Assembly: GCF_016595275.2 (NCBI RefSeq)
Contig: NZ_JAENIQ020000002.1
Span: forward strand, 666,358 to 730,357
From: Corynebacterium pygosceleis
Lineage (GTDB): Bacteria > Actinomycetota > Actinomycetes > Mycobacteriales > Mycobacteriaceae
Direction: 5' to 3'
Length of the DNA stretch: 64,000 nucleotides
Under the pieces are notes generated by a model. The model was not told the DNA's origin. It did no database searches and was given only the letters and a program-made list of their open reading frames with translations. Position numbers and translations under genes: made by a program. Position 1 is the first letter of the stretch. Each line of letters begins with the position of its first letter. Positions 30,898-42,778 of the stretch are shown here, one piece after another.

Positions 30898-31665
30898 TCA
30901 TCCCTGATCGAGCAGATCCAGGGACCGCACCCGGTGTTCCAGGTGCCAGTGCAGGTGCGCACGGACGAGCTGGTGTGCCTGACCGGCGAAATCGGTGAAC
31001 ACCCCGTCACCGTTCTCCTCGGATGAGACCCGGGCCCGGTCGACGGCGGCCCACGCACCGTGCGCCAGCCACCACATCAGGCGGAGCACCGCCTCATCGG
31101 GTGTCGCGGCCCCCGGTGGCCGACACGTTCCGCACACCGCACCGCCCGCCGCCGGGTGAAACGCGTGGTGCGGCCCCGGGCGTCCGCACTGCGCACAGTC
31201 GAAGAGACTCGGGGCCCATCCGGCGTGGGCCATGGCGCGGAGCAGGAAGGAATCGAGCTCCACGGTGGGTTCGGGTGCGAGACGCAGACGTGCCAGCGTC
31301 GACGCCGTCTCGTCGAACAACCACGGATCATCCCCGGACTCGGCCACGGCCAGGCGCTCCGCTGATTCGAGGACGGCGCACGCGCAGGTGTAGCGGGTGT
31401 AGTCCTCGATGAGCCCGGATCCGTGGTAGGCCACCGTGTCGGCGCCGGTGATGCTGTGCAGGTTCCGCCCCGGGTAGAGCTGCACGTCGAGTTCGACGAA
31501 GGGCTGCAACCGTGACCCGAACCGGGAGCGGGTGCGCCGCACCCCCTTGGCGACACAGCGCACCAGGCCGCTCCCCCGGGTGAGGAGCACGACGACGCGG
31601 TCCGCCTCACCGAAGTCATGGGTCCGCACCACGAGCGCCCGGTCGCGGAAGCTCGGGGCGCGCAT
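30898..31665 (-). CDS. recO: DNA repair protein RecO
   Basis: A 255-residue protein of RecFOR recombinational repair, which loads RecA on SSB-coated DNA. The N-terminal OB fold is about 1-80 (FRDRALVVRTHDFGEADRVV). The C-terminal helical domain carries a CxxC ... CxxC zinc site (CAQCGRPGPH and AVCGTC). It lies 1 bp after era and is in the same operon. Confidence 0.93.
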   Translation of the reverse strand: MRAPSFRDRALVVRTHDFGEADRVVVLLTRGSGLVRCVAKGVRRTRSRFGSRLQPFVELDVQLYPGRNLHSITGADTVAYHGSGLIEDYTRYTCACAVLESAERLAVAESGDDPWLFDETASTLARLRLAPEPTVELDSFLLRAMAHAGWAPSLFDCAQCGRPGPHHAFHPAAGGAVCGTCRPPGAATPDEAVLRLMWWLAHGAWAAVDRARVSSEENGDGVFTDFAGQAHQLVRAHLHWHLEHRVRSLDLLDQG

Positions 31666-31666
31666 C

Positions 31667-32587
31667 CTAGAAACCGAGGCGGCCGAGGGCCTTCGGATCG
31701 GACTGCCAGTTCTTCAGCACCTTGATCCGCAGATCGAGGTAGATGTTCCGGCCGATCATCTCCATGATCTCCCTGCGGGAGTTGTGGATGATCCGCCCCA
31801 GACGACGGCCGTCCTTGCCGATGATGATGTCCTTCTGGCCGGGACGTTCCACGTAGAGGACCGCGTGGATGTCGAGGACGTCGGGACGCTCCTCATTGGG
31901 CAGGACCTCGTCGATCTCGACGGCGACCGAGTGCGGCAGTTCATCCTTCAGCCCGGACAGGGCGGCCTCCCGGATCAGCTCCGACATGCGGGTGTCGCGG
32001 TCATCGTCGGTGACGTGGTCGTCCGGGTAGAACTTCGGCCCCTCAGGCAGCACACCGGTCAGGACATCGACCAGGACGTCGAGCTGCTCACCGGACTGGG
32101 CGGAGACCGGTATGACCTCGCAGTCACCACCGAGCATCTCGTGCAGGGCCATCAGCTGGACGGCGACGGAGTCCCGGGAGACCTTGTCCACCTTCGTGAC
32201 GATCCCGATGATCGTGGTCTTCGGTGCGACCTTCTTCACCGCGTCCAGGATCCACCGGTCACCGGGTCCGATCTTCTCGTCCGCGGGCACGGTGATGCCG
32301 ATGACGTCGACGTCCGAGTAGGTCTCCTTGACCATCTCGTTCAACCGCTCGCCCAGCAGTGTGCGCGGCCGGTGGAGGCCCGGGGTGTCCACGACGATGA
32401 TCTGCGCATCCGGGCGGTGCACGATGCCCCGGATCGGGTGACGGGTGGTCTCCGGCTGGTTCGCGGTGATGGCGATCTTCTCGCCGACCAGTGCATTCGT
32501 CAGGGTGGACTTGCCGGTGTTGGGCCTCCCCACGAAGCTGACGAAACCGGAGCGGAACCCCTCGGGGGTGTCGGTGAATGAAGTCAA
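31667..32587 (-). CDS. era: GTPase Era
   Basis: A 306-residue GTPase of 16S rRNA maturation and 30S assembly. G1 is GRPNTGKST (about 20-28), G3 DTPG, G4 TKVD, and the C-terminal KH domain is IIGKDGRRLGRIIHNSRREIME. It is followed at 2 nt by recO. Confidence 0.95.
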   Translation of the reverse strand: MTSFTDTPEGFRSGFVSFVGRPNTGKSTLTNALVGEKIAITANQPETTRHPIRGIVHRPDAQIIVVDTPGLHRPRTLLGERLNEMVKETYSDVDVIGITVPADEKIGPGDRWILDAVKKVAPKTTIIGIVTKVDKVSRDSVAVQLMALHEMLGGDCEVIPVSAQSGEQLDVLVDVLTGVLPEGPKFYPDDHVTDDDRDTRMSELIREAALSGLKDELPHSVAVEIDEVLPNEERPDVLDIHAVLYVERPGQKDIIIGKDGRRLGRIIHNSRREIMEMIGRNIYLDLRIKVLKNWQSDPKALGRLGF

Positions 32588-32740
32588 CGTTGTTCTCGTC
32601 CTCCACGGAGCCGGACGGCCCCGGATTGTCGGTGGGTGGTGCTGGAGGGGACACCTCCACCCCGTTCTGGAGCGGGTGTCCCCGGATGATCCCCCATCGT
32701 ACCCCGTACCGGTGGCGGCTCCGCGACCGAGGGAGGGCGG

Positions 32741-34063
32741 TCAGCGGACGTCGGCGCTGCCGGTCTCCGGATCGAGGACGGTGACGATGACGGACTGGAC
32801 CCGCATCCGACCCCGGCGGTCACGGCCGCCCTCGGCGGTGAGTTCCAGGCCGCAGGTGCGCACCGAGGCCCCGGGCAGCGGGACCCGGCCGAGATCGTAG
32901 GCGATCAGACCACTGACGGTCTCCACCTGGTCTGTGATGTCCTCCCCGAACTCCAGCTCGACCCCGAGGTCCTCGTCGATGATTTCCGCGAGATCCTCCA
33001 GGGTGAGGCGTGAGACGACCCGGTAACGGCCCGGGGCGAGACGCTCGATGGGGGCGATCTCCGCGGAGTCGTACTCGTCGGCGATCTCACCGACGATCTC
33101 CTCCAGGATGTCCTCGATGGAGATGAGCCCGGCGATACCGCCGTACTCGTCGACGAGAAGCGCGATGTGGTTCCGGTTGAGCTGCATCTCACGCAGGAGC
33201 TCGTCGAGGTTCCTGGAGTCCGGGACGAACGTCACCGGTCTCATCACCTCCTCGACACTGACGCTGCGGCCGTTGTCGCTCGACGAATAGGTCCTCTGCA
33301 CGAGATCCTTGAGGTAGACCACACCGAGGATGTCGTCGACGTTCTCCCCGACAACGGGGATACGGGAGAGCCCGGACCGGACGCACAGGGCGGTCGCCTG
33401 GCCCGCGGTCTTGTCCGATTCGATCCAGATCATCTCCGGACGCGGGACCATGACACTGCGGGCCGTGGTCGACGCGAGATCGAACACCGACTGGATCATG
33501 CGACGCTCGCCGATCTCCACGATGCCGTGTTCCTGGGCGATGTCGACCATCTCCCGGAGCTCGACTTCGGTGTTGAACGGGCCGTCGCGGAAACCCGCCC
33601 CGGGGGCGAGGATGTTGCCGATCCAGATGAGGACCTTGGTCACCGGGCCGAGCAGGTGAGCCAGGACGGAGAGCACGAGAGCCGATTTGAGTGACACCGT
33701 GTACGGGTTCTGCCGGCCGATGGTGCGCGAGTACACGCCCACCACCACGAAGGTCACCAGGGTGAGTGCGGCGATCGCCGCGACGAGGGCCCACCCCTGC
33801 GAGGAGATCAGCTGGAACGCGAGAGCACCGGCGCACACCGCCGCGGTCGACTCGAGCAGTGTCCGGAGGAACACGAGCAGGTTGATGTGGTCGGCACGAC
33901 GGTCGACGACGCGCAGCAGTTTCACGGCACCGGGGCGCTCATCCTTGACGAGCTCCTCGACGCGGGCGCGGGAGATGGAGGCGACGGCGGACTCGACGGA
34001 TCCGAGCGCCCCCGAGGTGATCAGGGCGAAGCCTGCACCGAGCGCCAGTACGACTGGGTTCAC
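32741..34063 (-). CDS. CNNM/CorC (HlyC) family transporter-associated protein
   Basis: A 440-residue membrane protein. The CNNM/DUF21 domain with about four helices (about 1-160) is followed by two CBS domains ([12 protein letters not shown] ... [22 protein letters not shown], then [18 protein letters not shown] ... [22 protein letters not shown]) and a CorC_HlyC C-terminal domain. Family members are proposed magnesium/cobalt exporters. The start overlaps the ybeY stop by 4 nt, so it belongs to the phoH-ybeY-era operon. Confidence 0.88.
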   Translation of the reverse strand: MNPVVLALGAGFALITSGALGSVESAVASISRARVEELVKDERPGAVKLLRVVDRRADHINLLVFLRTLLESTAAVCAGALAFQLISSQGWALVAAIAALTLVTFVVVGVYSRTIGRQNPYTVSLKSALVLSVLAHLLGPVTKVLIWIGNILAPGAGFRDGPFNTEVELREMVDIAQEHGIVEIGERRMIQSVFDLASTTARSVMVPRPEMIWIESDKTAGQATALCVRSGLSRIPVVGENVDDILGVVYLKDLVQRTYSSSDNGRSVSVEEVMRPVTFVPDSRNLDELLREMQLNRNHIALLVDEYGGIAGLISIEDILEEIVGEIADEYDSAEIAPIERLAPGRYRVVSRLTLEDLAEIIDEDLGVELEFGEDITDQVETVSGLIAYDLGRVPLPGASVRTCGLELTAEGGRDRRGRMRVQSVIVTVLDPETGSADVR

Positions 34064-34670
34064 GGTCGGTTCTTCTCCGTCCCGGCCGGTTCGGCGATCA
34101 CGGGAACGGTGCCGTCCGCGTTCACGCGGTCGAGGGCCTCCCGGTCCGAGGCGGTCGGGAACGCCGACGGGCCCGACGGCTTGGGTTGATAGCGGACACC
34201 CCGGTCAGCGAGATCGTCATACCAGTCGGCGAGGATCTCGTTCTGGAGGGCGAACATCTCACGTTCCTCATCCGGTTCGACGTGGTCGTAACCGAGGAGA
34301 TGCAGGACACCGTGGACGGTGAGGAGCGCGAGCTCGTGGTCGAGACTGTGCCCGGCGCGGGCGGCCTGCCCCTCGGCGAACTCCGGGCACAGAACGATGT
34401 CACCGAGCATCGCGGGGCCCGGTTCCGCGGCGTCGGGGCGACCCGAGCCGGGGGTGAGTTCGTCCATCGGGAAACTCATCACGTCCGTCGGCCCGGGAAG
34501 ATCCAGCCACCGTTCATGGAGTTCGGCGATGATGTCCGGATCGACGACGTGCAGGGAGCACTCCGCCTGCGGGTGCACGTCCATGCGGGACAGCGCGTAG
34601 CCGCAGACGTCGATCAGCATCTCCTCGTTCACGTCACCGTAGGCGGCCTCGTTGAAGACCTCGATACCGG

Positions 34671-34674
<4 letters not shown>
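34060..34674 (-). CDS. ybeY: Endoribonuclease YbeY (16S rRNA processing)
   Basis: A 204-residue protein with the single-zinc motif [16 protein letters not shown], which supplies three His ligands. [16 protein letters not shown] is the conserved segment before it. The C-terminal ~40 residues extend beyond the E. coli length with a Pro-rich, charged tail. It overlaps phoH by 4 nt on the 5' side and the CNNM gene by 4 nt on the 3' side. Confidence 0.93.
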
Positions 34675-35663
<989 letters not shown>

Positions 35664-35744
35664 GTGCGGGGCTTCGCCTACTTTCGGGAGGATGATCGGT
35701 GGATCTGCGACCGTCGGCGTGGGCCGACGGACTCATGGTGGACC

Positions 35745-36524
35745 TTACCAGCGGGAGCTGGACACCCCGATGGCGGACAGCGCCGACAGCGCCGCCGTCG
35801 CGGTGCGCAGAACCTCCGGACCGAGGCGGACGGAACGGGCCCCGGCGGCGGTGAAACGGTCGACCTCAGCCGGTGAGATACCGCCCTCGGGTCCGATGAC
35901 GAGAACGACTTCTCCGGCATCGGCCCAGTTGACGGAACCGAACGGGACGGAGGATTCCTCGTGCAGCAGAACCGCCTCCCCGCCTGCGGCCACGGTGTCC
36001 CCGATGAGTCTCTCGATGTCGGCGCTGTCCGCGAGGGCCGGGATCAGCGGTACATCGGAACGCCGGGACTGCTTGGCCGCGGCCACGGCGGCGGAGCGCC
36101 ACTTGGCGAGCGCCTTGTCGCGTTTGGCTCCCGTCCAGCGTGCGATGCAACGCTCGGCCTGCCACGGGACGACGGTGTCCGCACCGCCCTGGCACGCCAG
36201 GTCGACGGCCAGTTCGGCGCGCTCCGATTTCGGGATCGCCTGGACGACGGTGACGCGGGGGTTCCGCACCGTGGGCGCCAGCGTCTCATCGACGGTGAGG
36301 ATCATGGTGTCCCTGCCCGCGGTCTCCCGCACGGTGCACCGCACGGCGCCGCCGCGGCCGTCAGCCAGGACGAGCTCATCCCCACCGACGAGACGCCGCA
36401 CACCGACCGCGTGCCGGGCCTCGGGCCCCGTCACGGTGACCGTCTCCCCGGGACCGGGCAGCGGAGCCGGGTCCGTACCCGCGAGGACCGCGTCGAGATC
36501 GGCGAGGAAGACGGGGAGGGTCAT
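35745..36524 (-). CDS. rsmE: 16S rRNA (uracil-1498-N3) methyltransferase RsmE
   Basis: A 259-residue SPOUT methyltransferase. The N-terminal PUA-like part has [21 protein letters not shown]. The knot region has [15 protein letters not shown] and [15 protein letters not shown], the SAM-binding loop. It overlaps dnaJ by 4 nt. Confidence 0.92.
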   Translation of the reverse strand: MTLPVFLADLDAVLAGTDPAPLPGPGETVTVTGPEARHAVGVRRLVGGDELVLADGRGGAVRCTVRETAGRDTMILTVDETLAPTVRNPRVTVVQAIPKSERAELAVDLACQGGADTVVPWQAERCIARWTGAKRDKALAKWRSAAVAAAKQSRRSDVPLIPALADSADIERLIGDTVAAGGEAVLLHEESSVPFGSVNWADAGEVVLVIGPEGGISPAEVDRFTAAGARSVRLGPEVLRTATAALSALSAIGVSSSRW

Positions 36525-37648
36525 CGCCGGAACCGGTTGCGGAGGCGGCTGAACAGGGTCTCCTGACCGTCGCCCTCACGGTTGATCTCCGTCAGGTCAT
36601 CCCTGTGATCGCGCAGTTTCTCCAGGAGTGCCCGGGACCGGTCGTCCAGTTCACGGGGCACCACGACATCGAGGTGCGCGACGAGATCGCCCGCACCTTC
36701 GGCACGCAGGCGCGGCATTCCGGAACCGGCGAGACGGATCCGGTCACCCGGCTGGGAACCCGCGGGCAGCGTGATCCCCAGCGGTTCACCGGTGAGGGAC
36801 TCCGTGTTCACCTCCGTGCCGAGAGCCGCATCGACCATCGGAACCCGGACGGTGAGGTGGAGATCATCGCCCTGCCTGCTGAACACGGCGTGCTGCTGGA
36901 CCGAGATCTCGACGTAGAGGTCACCGGCCGGTCCACCACCGGGACCGACCTCACCCTGCCCCGCCATGCGGATGCGCATCCCGTCATCGATACCCGCGGG
37001 CACGGTGACCACGAGATCACGGCGGGCCTTGCAACGGCCCTCACCGTGGCACCGGTTGCAGGGATCCTGGATGACGTCGCCGGTGCCCTGGCACGTGGGA
37101 CAGGGGCGGGACGTCATCACGTTGCCGAGGAAACTGCGCTGCATCTCCTGGAGCTCACCGGAACCCGAGCAGGTCTGACACGGGACGGGCTTGGCGCCGG
37201 ATGCGGAACCGGAACCGGAGCACTCCTCACAGAGGACCGCGGTGTCGACGGTGATCTCCTTGCGGACGCCGACGAACGCCTCCTCCAGGGTGATCCGGGT
37301 ACGCAGCAGAGCGTCGGCACCGGGCTGGACACGGGACTGGGGGCCCCGGCCCCCACCGCCACCGCCGAAGAAGGCGTCGAAGATGTCTCCGAAGCCGCCG
37401 AAACCGCCGCCTCCGCCGCCGCCGCCGCCCTGCTCAGCCGGGTCACCGCCGAGATCGACGATGCGACGCTTCTCCGGGTCGGTCAGGATCTCGTAGGCGA
37501 GGGATGCTTCCCGGAACTTCTCCGCGGCCTCCTCACCCGGATTGACGTCCGGGTGGTACTTGCGGGCGAGCTTGCGGTAGGCCTTCTTGATCTCCGAGTC
37601 CGATGCGGAACGGTCGACGCCGAGAATGCCGTAGTAGTCACGAGCCAC
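36521..37648 (-). CDS. dnaJ: Chaperone DnaJ (second copy type, HrcA-linked)
   Basis: A 375-residue type I J-protein. The J domain has the HPD motif in [12 protein letters not shown]. The Gly/Phe-rich linker ([18 protein letters not shown]) is followed by four CxxCxGxG zinc repeats ([38 protein letters not shown]) and the substrate-binding C-domain. The start is GTG 37648, with AAGGAAG upstream. It lies downstream of hrcA, so this is the copy linked to hrcA rather than to dnaK-grpE. Confidence 0.93.
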   Translation of the reverse strand: MARDYYGILGVDRSASDSEIKKAYRKLARKYHPDVNPGEEAAEKFREASLAYEILTDPEKRRIVDLGGDPAEQGGGGGGGGGFGGFGDIFDAFFGGGGGGRGPQSRVQPGADALLRTRITLEEAFVGVRKEITVDTAVLCEECSGSGSASGAKPVPCQTCSGSGELQEMQRSFLGNVMTSRPCPTCQGTGDVIQDPCNRCHGEGRCKARRDLVVTVPAGIDDGMRIRMAGQGEVGPGGGPAGDLYVEISVQQHAVFSRQGDDLHLTVRVPMVDAALGTEVNTESLTGEPLGITLPAGSQPGDRIRLAGSGMPRLRAEGAGDLVAHLDVVVPRELDDRSRALLEKLRDHRDDLTEINREGDGQETLFSRLRNRFRR

Positions 37649-37939
37649 GTTGTCTGATACTTCCTTCTGTCACCGGCCGAGCTGGGCCGGAATGAGGGTC
37701 TTGGGTGCGTGTTCGGGAACGGGGTACTCCCCCGCATTCCTCCCATAGTAGTGAGCGCCCGGTGTCACACCCAAGCGGGTGCCGGGTTCACGGCGCCTGT
37801 TCCCCGCCCGACGGCGGTAACGACGGAAACGGACCCGACCCGGTGCCCCGGACAGGCGGCAACGGGCACGGACATCTCCTCCCCGGACTCCTGCGGGCAA
37901 AATGCGGGCGGGGTGACGGTGCCACGGGATTCTCCGCGG

Positions 37940-38968
37940 TCAGTTGCCGCCGAGGACGCGGGAGACGTAGCGGGCGACGGCCTGGACCTTGGCGATGGTG
38001 CCGGGGTAGTCCATGTAGGTCGGTCCGACGACCCCCAGTCCACCGAAGGTCGCTCCGGTCGCACCGTAACCGGTGCTGACGATCGACGCCCCACGCAGCT
38101 GATCGTCCTGGTTCTCCTCGCCGATGCTCACGTGCACCGCACCGTGCGCGGTCACCCCGGACAGCAGCCGGAGTACGACGACCTGTTCCTCCAGGGCATC
38201 GAGCACCGTGGGGAGACCCGCCGGGAAGTCCCCGGTCATGCGGGAGAGGTTCGAGGCACCGGCGAGAACCATCCGCTCACTGGGGGCCTCGACGAGGGTC
38301 TCGATGAGCGTGGTCGACGCACGGATCACGGCGGTCCTGATGTCGGAGGGGGCGTTCGCCGCGAGGTCCGCCATCGACACCGACGCATCCCCCAGGGTCT
38401 TTCCCACCAGCGCCTGGTTGAGCACGTCCCGCAGGCGGGCCACCTGGTCGGCGGTGAGTTCGGTGTCGGTCTCGACGTTGCGTTGATCGACGCGTCCGGT
38501 GTCGGTGATGAGGACGAGCAGGATGCGGGAGGGGGTGAGCTGCACGACCTCGCAGTGCCGGACCCGGGAGACGTTCAGCGTGGGGAGCTGGGCCACGGCC
38601 GCCTGTCTGGTGAGCTGGCTGAGCAGCTGCACTCCCCTGCGCAGCACATCCTCCAGGTCGACGCCGTCCTCGAGGAAGCTCTGTATCGCACGCCGCTCCA
38701 CCGGGGAGAGGGGTTTGACCTCGTGGAGGGAGTCGACGAAGAGCCGGTAGCCCTTCTCCGTGGGGATCCGTCCCGAGCTCGCGTGCTGCTGCACGATGTA
38801 GCCCTCCGACTCGAGGACCGCCATGTCGTTGCGGATCGTGGCGGAACTGACACCGAGCCGGTGACGCTCGACCAGTGCCTTGGAACCGACGGGTTCGTGG
38901 GAGGCGATGTAGTCGGCGACGATCGCGCGCAGTACCTCGGCGCGCCTCTGGTCGGTCGATCCGGCCAT
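37940..38968 (-). CDS. hrcA: Heat-inducible transcription repressor HrcA
   Basis: A 342-residue repressor. The N-terminal winged helix has [22 protein letters not shown], with recognition helix [13 protein letters not shown]. The GAF-like domain follows, and the C-terminal [24 protein letters not shown] is the family signature. The start ATG 38968 has AGAGGAG before it. No CIRCE element (its usual site) is seen in front of this operon, so its target lies elsewhere. A -10 TATACT (complement of 39009-39014) is a likely promoter. Confidence 0.93.
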   Translation of the reverse strand: MAGSTDQRRAEVLRAIVADYIASHEPVGSKALVERHRLGVSSATIRNDMAVLESEGYIVQQHASSGRIPTEKGYRLFVDSLHEVKPLSPVERRAIQSFLEDGVDLEDVLRRGVQLLSQLTRQAAVAQLPTLNVSRVRHCEVVQLTPSRILLVLITDTGRVDQRNVETDTELTADQVARLRDVLNQALVGKTLGDASVSMADLAANAPSDIRTAVIRASTTLIETLVEAPSERMVLAGASNLSRMTGDFPAGLPTVLDALEEQVVVLRLLSGVTAHGAVHVSIGEENQDDQLRGASIVSTGYGATGATFGGLGVVGPTYMDYPGTIAKVQAVARYVSRVLGGN

Positions 38969-39120
38969 GTCCGCTCCTCTCCCCGTTCGTGTTCCTCGGT
39001 CCGTCCCCAGTATAGGGCCCGGTACAGGTGTACAGCTTTCCCCCAGGATCCTCCCCGGAACGTCCCGGGAACACCCCCTAGCGTGACATCCCAGTCGACC
39101 TGTGCGGGTCGCAGTATCCG

Positions 39121-40806
39121 ATGAAGACCGAAAGGCCCTGGTTTCCGATGTCACTACCTTCCCTGTTCCGCTCCGCCCGCCGACGCCGCCTGTTCACCGG
39201 AGCTGCCGCAGCGTTGTGTCTGGCCGCCACGGGCTGCTCCGGTGGCGGCGACGGCACCGTCCTGGCGGCGCACGAGTACCGGACCGCGGAGGTGGAGGAC
39301 GTGAGCCGGGCCGTCCAGACCACCGCGACGGTGGCGGCCGCGAAGACCGAGGCGGTGACCACGGCGCTCACGGGACCGCTGACCTCCCTGTCGGTGAGTT
39401 CCGGGGACCGGGTCGAGGAGGGGCAGTTGCTGGCGACGGTCGACGTGTCCCAGGTGGAGCGGGAACTGGCGAACCAGAGGTCTCAGCAGGCCACGGCGTT
39501 GACCACGGAACTCAACTCCCTCGAACAGGCGGAGCAGAAGCACCGCCAGTACCGGGAGGGACTGGACCAGTCCCTGAACCCCGAGGTGAACACCGCCGAA
39601 GCGGCCCTGCGGACGGCGACGACGGCGCACGAGGACGCGGTTCGTGCCTTCGAGGCGAGGAAGTCCGATGCCGCCACGGGACGGGATCCGCGCCTCGTGG
39701 AGCAGGAGCGTGCACTCGATCAGGCCCGCCAACAGGTCCTCAACGGGGAGATCAACCTGGCGCGGGCGGGTGTCGCGTCCGCCGCTGCGGCGCTTCAGAC
39801 GGACCCCTCCGTTGACGGGGTCCAGCAGTCGGTGACCACGCACATCGGCACGGTCGAGGCGGCCACCGCGCTGCAGAACTCGGTGAAGGACCTGAACAAC
39901 CGCCAGGAGGCGTACACGTCCGCCCTCCAGTCGGTGGACCGTGATCTGGCCGAGGCCCAGAGGCAGGTCGCGTCGACCTTCGCGGCGAAGAAGGAGGCCG
40001 CCGTGTCCGTGGAGTCGGCGAAACTGACGGCCCGGCAGCAGCTGGAGTCGTTGGCCAGCGGTGTCGAACAGGCGAGACGTGCCGCCGACGTGGCCCGGCA
40101 GTCGGTGGGTCGGGGCACCGATCATCTGACGCGGGACATCAACGCCAGTGAGATCCGGGCACCGTTCACCGGTGTCGTGGTGACCGTGGGTGCCGAGGTC
40201 GGTCGCCCCGTCGCAGGGTCCGTCGTGACGCTCGCGGATGATTCCGGGATGATTCTGCGCACCGAGGTTCCGGAGGTCGATGTCGCCGATCTGAAACCCG
40301 GCGCGGAGGTCACGTTCACGACCGCCGCGACCGGTGGAAAGACGTTCCACGGGAAGGTGTCGCGGGTGTCCCCCGTTGCCGGCGCTCCGGCAGGTGCACC
40401 CGGCGCACAGCAGCCGGGTGCGGCGGGGACTCAACAGTCCTCCGGTGCGCAGCGTCCGACCTTCCCGGTGGAGATCACGATCGACGGGGACACGAGGGAT
40501 CTGCGGATCGGCGGCAGTGCCCGTGCCCGGATCGTGCTGGCCGCGGACAAGGGTGGACTCGCGGTGCCCCGGGAGGCCGTGTTCGAGCGGAACGACGGCA
40601 CGAAGGCGGTTCTCGTGGTCGCCGGAGCCGAGGGGCCGGGGTCGAGGGGCACCGTGGAGGAGCGTCGCGTGGAGACCGGTACCGAGGGGGACGTCACCGT
40701 CGCCGTGACCGGTGGCGAGCTGAAGAAGGGTGAGACGGTGATCAGCCAGGGTTCGACCCGTCGCGACCTGCTGGGCACCACGGTGACTCTCGGGGACGCG
40801 GCATGA
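39121..40806 (+). CDS. MacA-like periplasmic adaptor lipoprotein
   Basis: A 561-residue HlyD/MacA-family adaptor. The signal peptide ends in LAATGCSGG, a lipobox. A beta-barrel/lipoyl part ([18 protein letters not shown]) is split by a very long coiled coil (about 120-345, charged helices) and resumes at [20 protein letters not shown]. The C-terminal barrel ends at the ABC gene. ATG 39148 (MSLPSLFRS) with GAAAGG upstream is an alternative start. It overlaps the ATPase gene by 4 nt. With the ATPase and permease it forms an exporter for peptides, lipids or drugs. Confidence 0.85.
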   Translation: MKTERPWFPMSLPSLFRSARRRRLFTGAAAALCLAATGCSGGGDGTVLAAHEYRTAEVEDVSRAVQTTATVAAAKTEAVTTALTGPLTSLSVSSGDRVEEGQLLATVDVSQVERELANQRSQQATALTTELNSLEQAEQKHRQYREGLDQSLNPEVNTAEAALRTATTAHEDAVRAFEARKSDAATGRDPRLVEQERALDQARQQVLNGEINLARAGVASAAAALQTDPSVDGVQQSVTTHIGTVEAATALQNSVKDLNNRQEAYTSALQSVDRDLAEAQRQVASTFAAKKEAAVSVESAKLTARQQLESLASGVEQARRAADVARQSVGRGTDHLTRDINASEIRAPFTGVVVTVGAEVGRPVAGSVVTLADDSGMILRTEVPEVDVADLKPGAEVTFTTAATGGKTFHGKVSRVSPVAGAPAGAPGAQQPGAAGTQQSSGAQRPTFPVEITIDGDTRDLRIGGSARARIVLAADKGGLAVPREAVFERNDGTKAVLVVAGAEGPGSRGTVEERRVETGTEGDVTVAVTGGELKKGETVISQGSTRRDLLGTTVTLGDAA

Positions 40807-41495
40807 GCCCGCTGGTGGAGATGCGGGACATCGTCAAGACGTACAACATCGGCACCGAGGGGGAACTGACGGTGCTCCCGGGGTGCGACTTCACCGTCGA
40901 ACACGGTGAATTCGTCTCCGTGGTGGGTGCCTCGGGTTCGGGTAAGTCGACACTGATGAACATCATCGGGCTGCTCGACCGGCCCACGTCCGGCAGCTAC
41001 AGTCTCGCGGGCGTCGACACTCGGGAGCTGGACAGCGACGCCCTGTCGGAGCACCGCAGCAGGTCGATCGGTTTCGTGTTCCAGAACTTCAACCTCATCG
41101 GCAGGATCAGTGCACGGCGCAACGTCGAGATGCCGATGATGTACGCCGGTGTGCCCCGGGCACGGCGTACGGAGCGGGCGGCCGAACTCCTGGAGATGGT
41201 CGGCATGGGGCAGCGCATGGACCACCGCCCGAATGAACTGTCGGGCGGGCAGAAACAGCGCGTCGCGATCGCCCGCGCCCTGGCCAACGACCCGGAGTTC
41301 ATCCTCGCCGACGAACCGACCGGCGCCCTGGACTCGCACACCGGGCGCCTGGTCATGGACATGTTCCACGACCTGAACCGAAACCAGGGCAAGACCATCG
41401 TGTTCATCACCCACAATCCCGAACTCGCCGCGGAGACCACCCGTGTGGTCACCATGCGTGACGGCCGCATCTCCGAAGGGGACCTGCTCCAGTGA
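40803..41495 (+). CDS. MacB-type ABC transporter ATPase
   Basis: A 230-residue ATPase. Walker A GASGSGKST (about 40-48), Q-loop VFQNFNLI, signature LSGGQKQRVAIARAL, Walker B FILADEP, and the H-loop FITHNPEL are all present. It has the LolD/MacB pattern and is coupled by 4-nt overlaps to both neighbours. Confidence 0.93.
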   Translation: MSPLVEMRDIVKTYNIGTEGELTVLPGCDFTVEHGEFVSVVGASGSGKSTLMNIIGLLDRPTSGSYSLAGVDTRELDSDALSEHRSRSIGFVFQNFNLIGRISARRNVEMPMMYAGVPRARRTERAAELLEMVGMGQRMDHRPNELSGGQKQRVAIARALANDPEFILADEPTGALDSHTGRLVMDMFHDLNRNQGKTIVFITHNPELAAETTRVVTMRDGRISEGDLLQ

Positions 41496-42766
41496 ACTTC
41501 AACGAAGCCCTCCGCCTCGCGGTCGGCAGCATCGCCGGCAACAAGCTGCGTGCCCTGCTCACACTCCTCGGTGTGATCATCGGCATCACCTCGGTCATCA
41601 TCGTCCTGACCCTCGGTTCCTCGTTGAAGACGCAGCTGGTGAAGAGCCTCGCGGATTCCGGGGCGAACGACTACTCGCTGCAGGTGGAGTCACGGACCGC
41701 CGAGGACGGTGATCAGCTGCTCTCCCCCACCCCGGTCCCCACCGCGTCGAAACTCACCCCCGAGCTGCTCGACCGCCTGCGGACCAGGTTCTCCGGTCGG
41801 CTCGTCGGCGTCCCGATCGGTGAGGGCTCCGAAATCTCCGGGACCGTCAGTCCCACCGGTGCCCCCACGACCGCGAAGCGCGCCCGGATCCACGGGGTGA
41901 ACCCCGACTTCATCACCATGAAGACCACCGGTGTCACCGCGGGACGGTCCATCACGGACGACGACGTCACCGGTGCCCGGCCCGTCGCGGTGGTCTCCCC
42001 GGAGCTCGTCACGGCGCTGTTCGCCGGGGACACGGCCGGGGTGCCCGGGAAATCCGTCGACGTCGAGACCACGAACGGGCAAATCATCTCGCTGACGGTC
42101 GTCGGTGTCACCGGCCGAGCTTCCGGTGGCGGACTGTTCGGCGCCGGTGGAGGTGAATCACCGGTGATCTACATCCCCTGGTCCGTGGAGGATCGCCTCG
42201 GCGGTGACTCCGGTTCCTGGAACCGGGTGTCGGTGCGTCCGGTCTCCGGGATCGACGAGGAGTCGTTCCGCAGGGAGCTGTCGGAGTTCGCGGCCGCCGA
42301 GTACGCGGCGGACCCGGACTTCACGGCGAAGGTCACCGACATGAAGAAGGACATCGACTCCTTCCGCCAGGTCATCGACTCCCTGAGCATCGGACTGTCC
42401 GTCATCGCCGGCATCTCCCTGCTCGTCGGCGGTATCGGCGTCATGAACATCATGCTGGTCACCGTCACGGAGAGGACCCGGGAGATCGGTGTCCGGAAGG
42501 CCCTCGGCGCCCGGAACCGCGACATCCGGATGCAGTTCCTGGTGGAGGCCATGATCATCTGCCTGTTCGGCGGCGTGATCGGGGTGCTGCTCGGCACGGC
42601 GCTCGGTGTGACGGGGGCGAAGCTGATGGGGACGATGGTGTTCCCGCCCGTCGCCGGCGTGCTGTTCTCGCTGGGTTTCTCCGTCGCGATCGGCGGCTTC
42701 TTCGGGTACTACCCGGCCGCCCGTGCCGCCCGGCTCAACCCCATCGAGGCACTGCGCCACGAGTGA
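41492..42766 (+). CDS. MacB/FtsX-type ABC permease
   Basis: A 424-residue permease with one N-terminal membrane helix (about 20-42, LLTLLGVIIGITSVIIVL), a large extracytoplasmic MacB_PCD domain (about 45-280) and three C-terminal helices carrying GVMNIMLVTVTERTREIGVRKALGA, the FtsX/MacB signature. It completes the three-gene exporter operon. Confidence 0.92.
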   Translation: MNFNEALRLAVGSIAGNKLRALLTLLGVIIGITSVIIVLTLGSSLKTQLVKSLADSGANDYSLQVESRTAEDGDQLLSPTPVPTASKLTPELLDRLRTRFSGRLVGVPIGEGSEISGTVSPTGAPTTAKRARIHGVNPDFITMKTTGVTAGRSITDDDVTGARPVAVVSPELVTALFAGDTAGVPGKSVDVETTNGQIISLTVVGVTGRASGGGLFGAGGGESPVIYIPWSVEDRLGGDSGSWNRVSVRPVSGIDEESFRRELSEFAAAEYAADPDFTAKVTDMKKDIDSFRQVIDSLSIGLSVIAGISLLVGGIGVMNIMLVTVTERTREIGVRKALGARNRDIRMQFLVEAMIICLFGGVIGVLLGTALGVTGAKLMGTMVFPPVAGVLFSLGFSVAIGGFFGYYPAARAARLNPIEALRHE

Positions 42767-42778
42767 CCGCGGGGCGGT

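Noticed and set aside
38969..39120. CIRCE element upstream of hrcA
   Set aside because: No TTAGCACTC-N9-GAGTGCTAA-like repeat is present.
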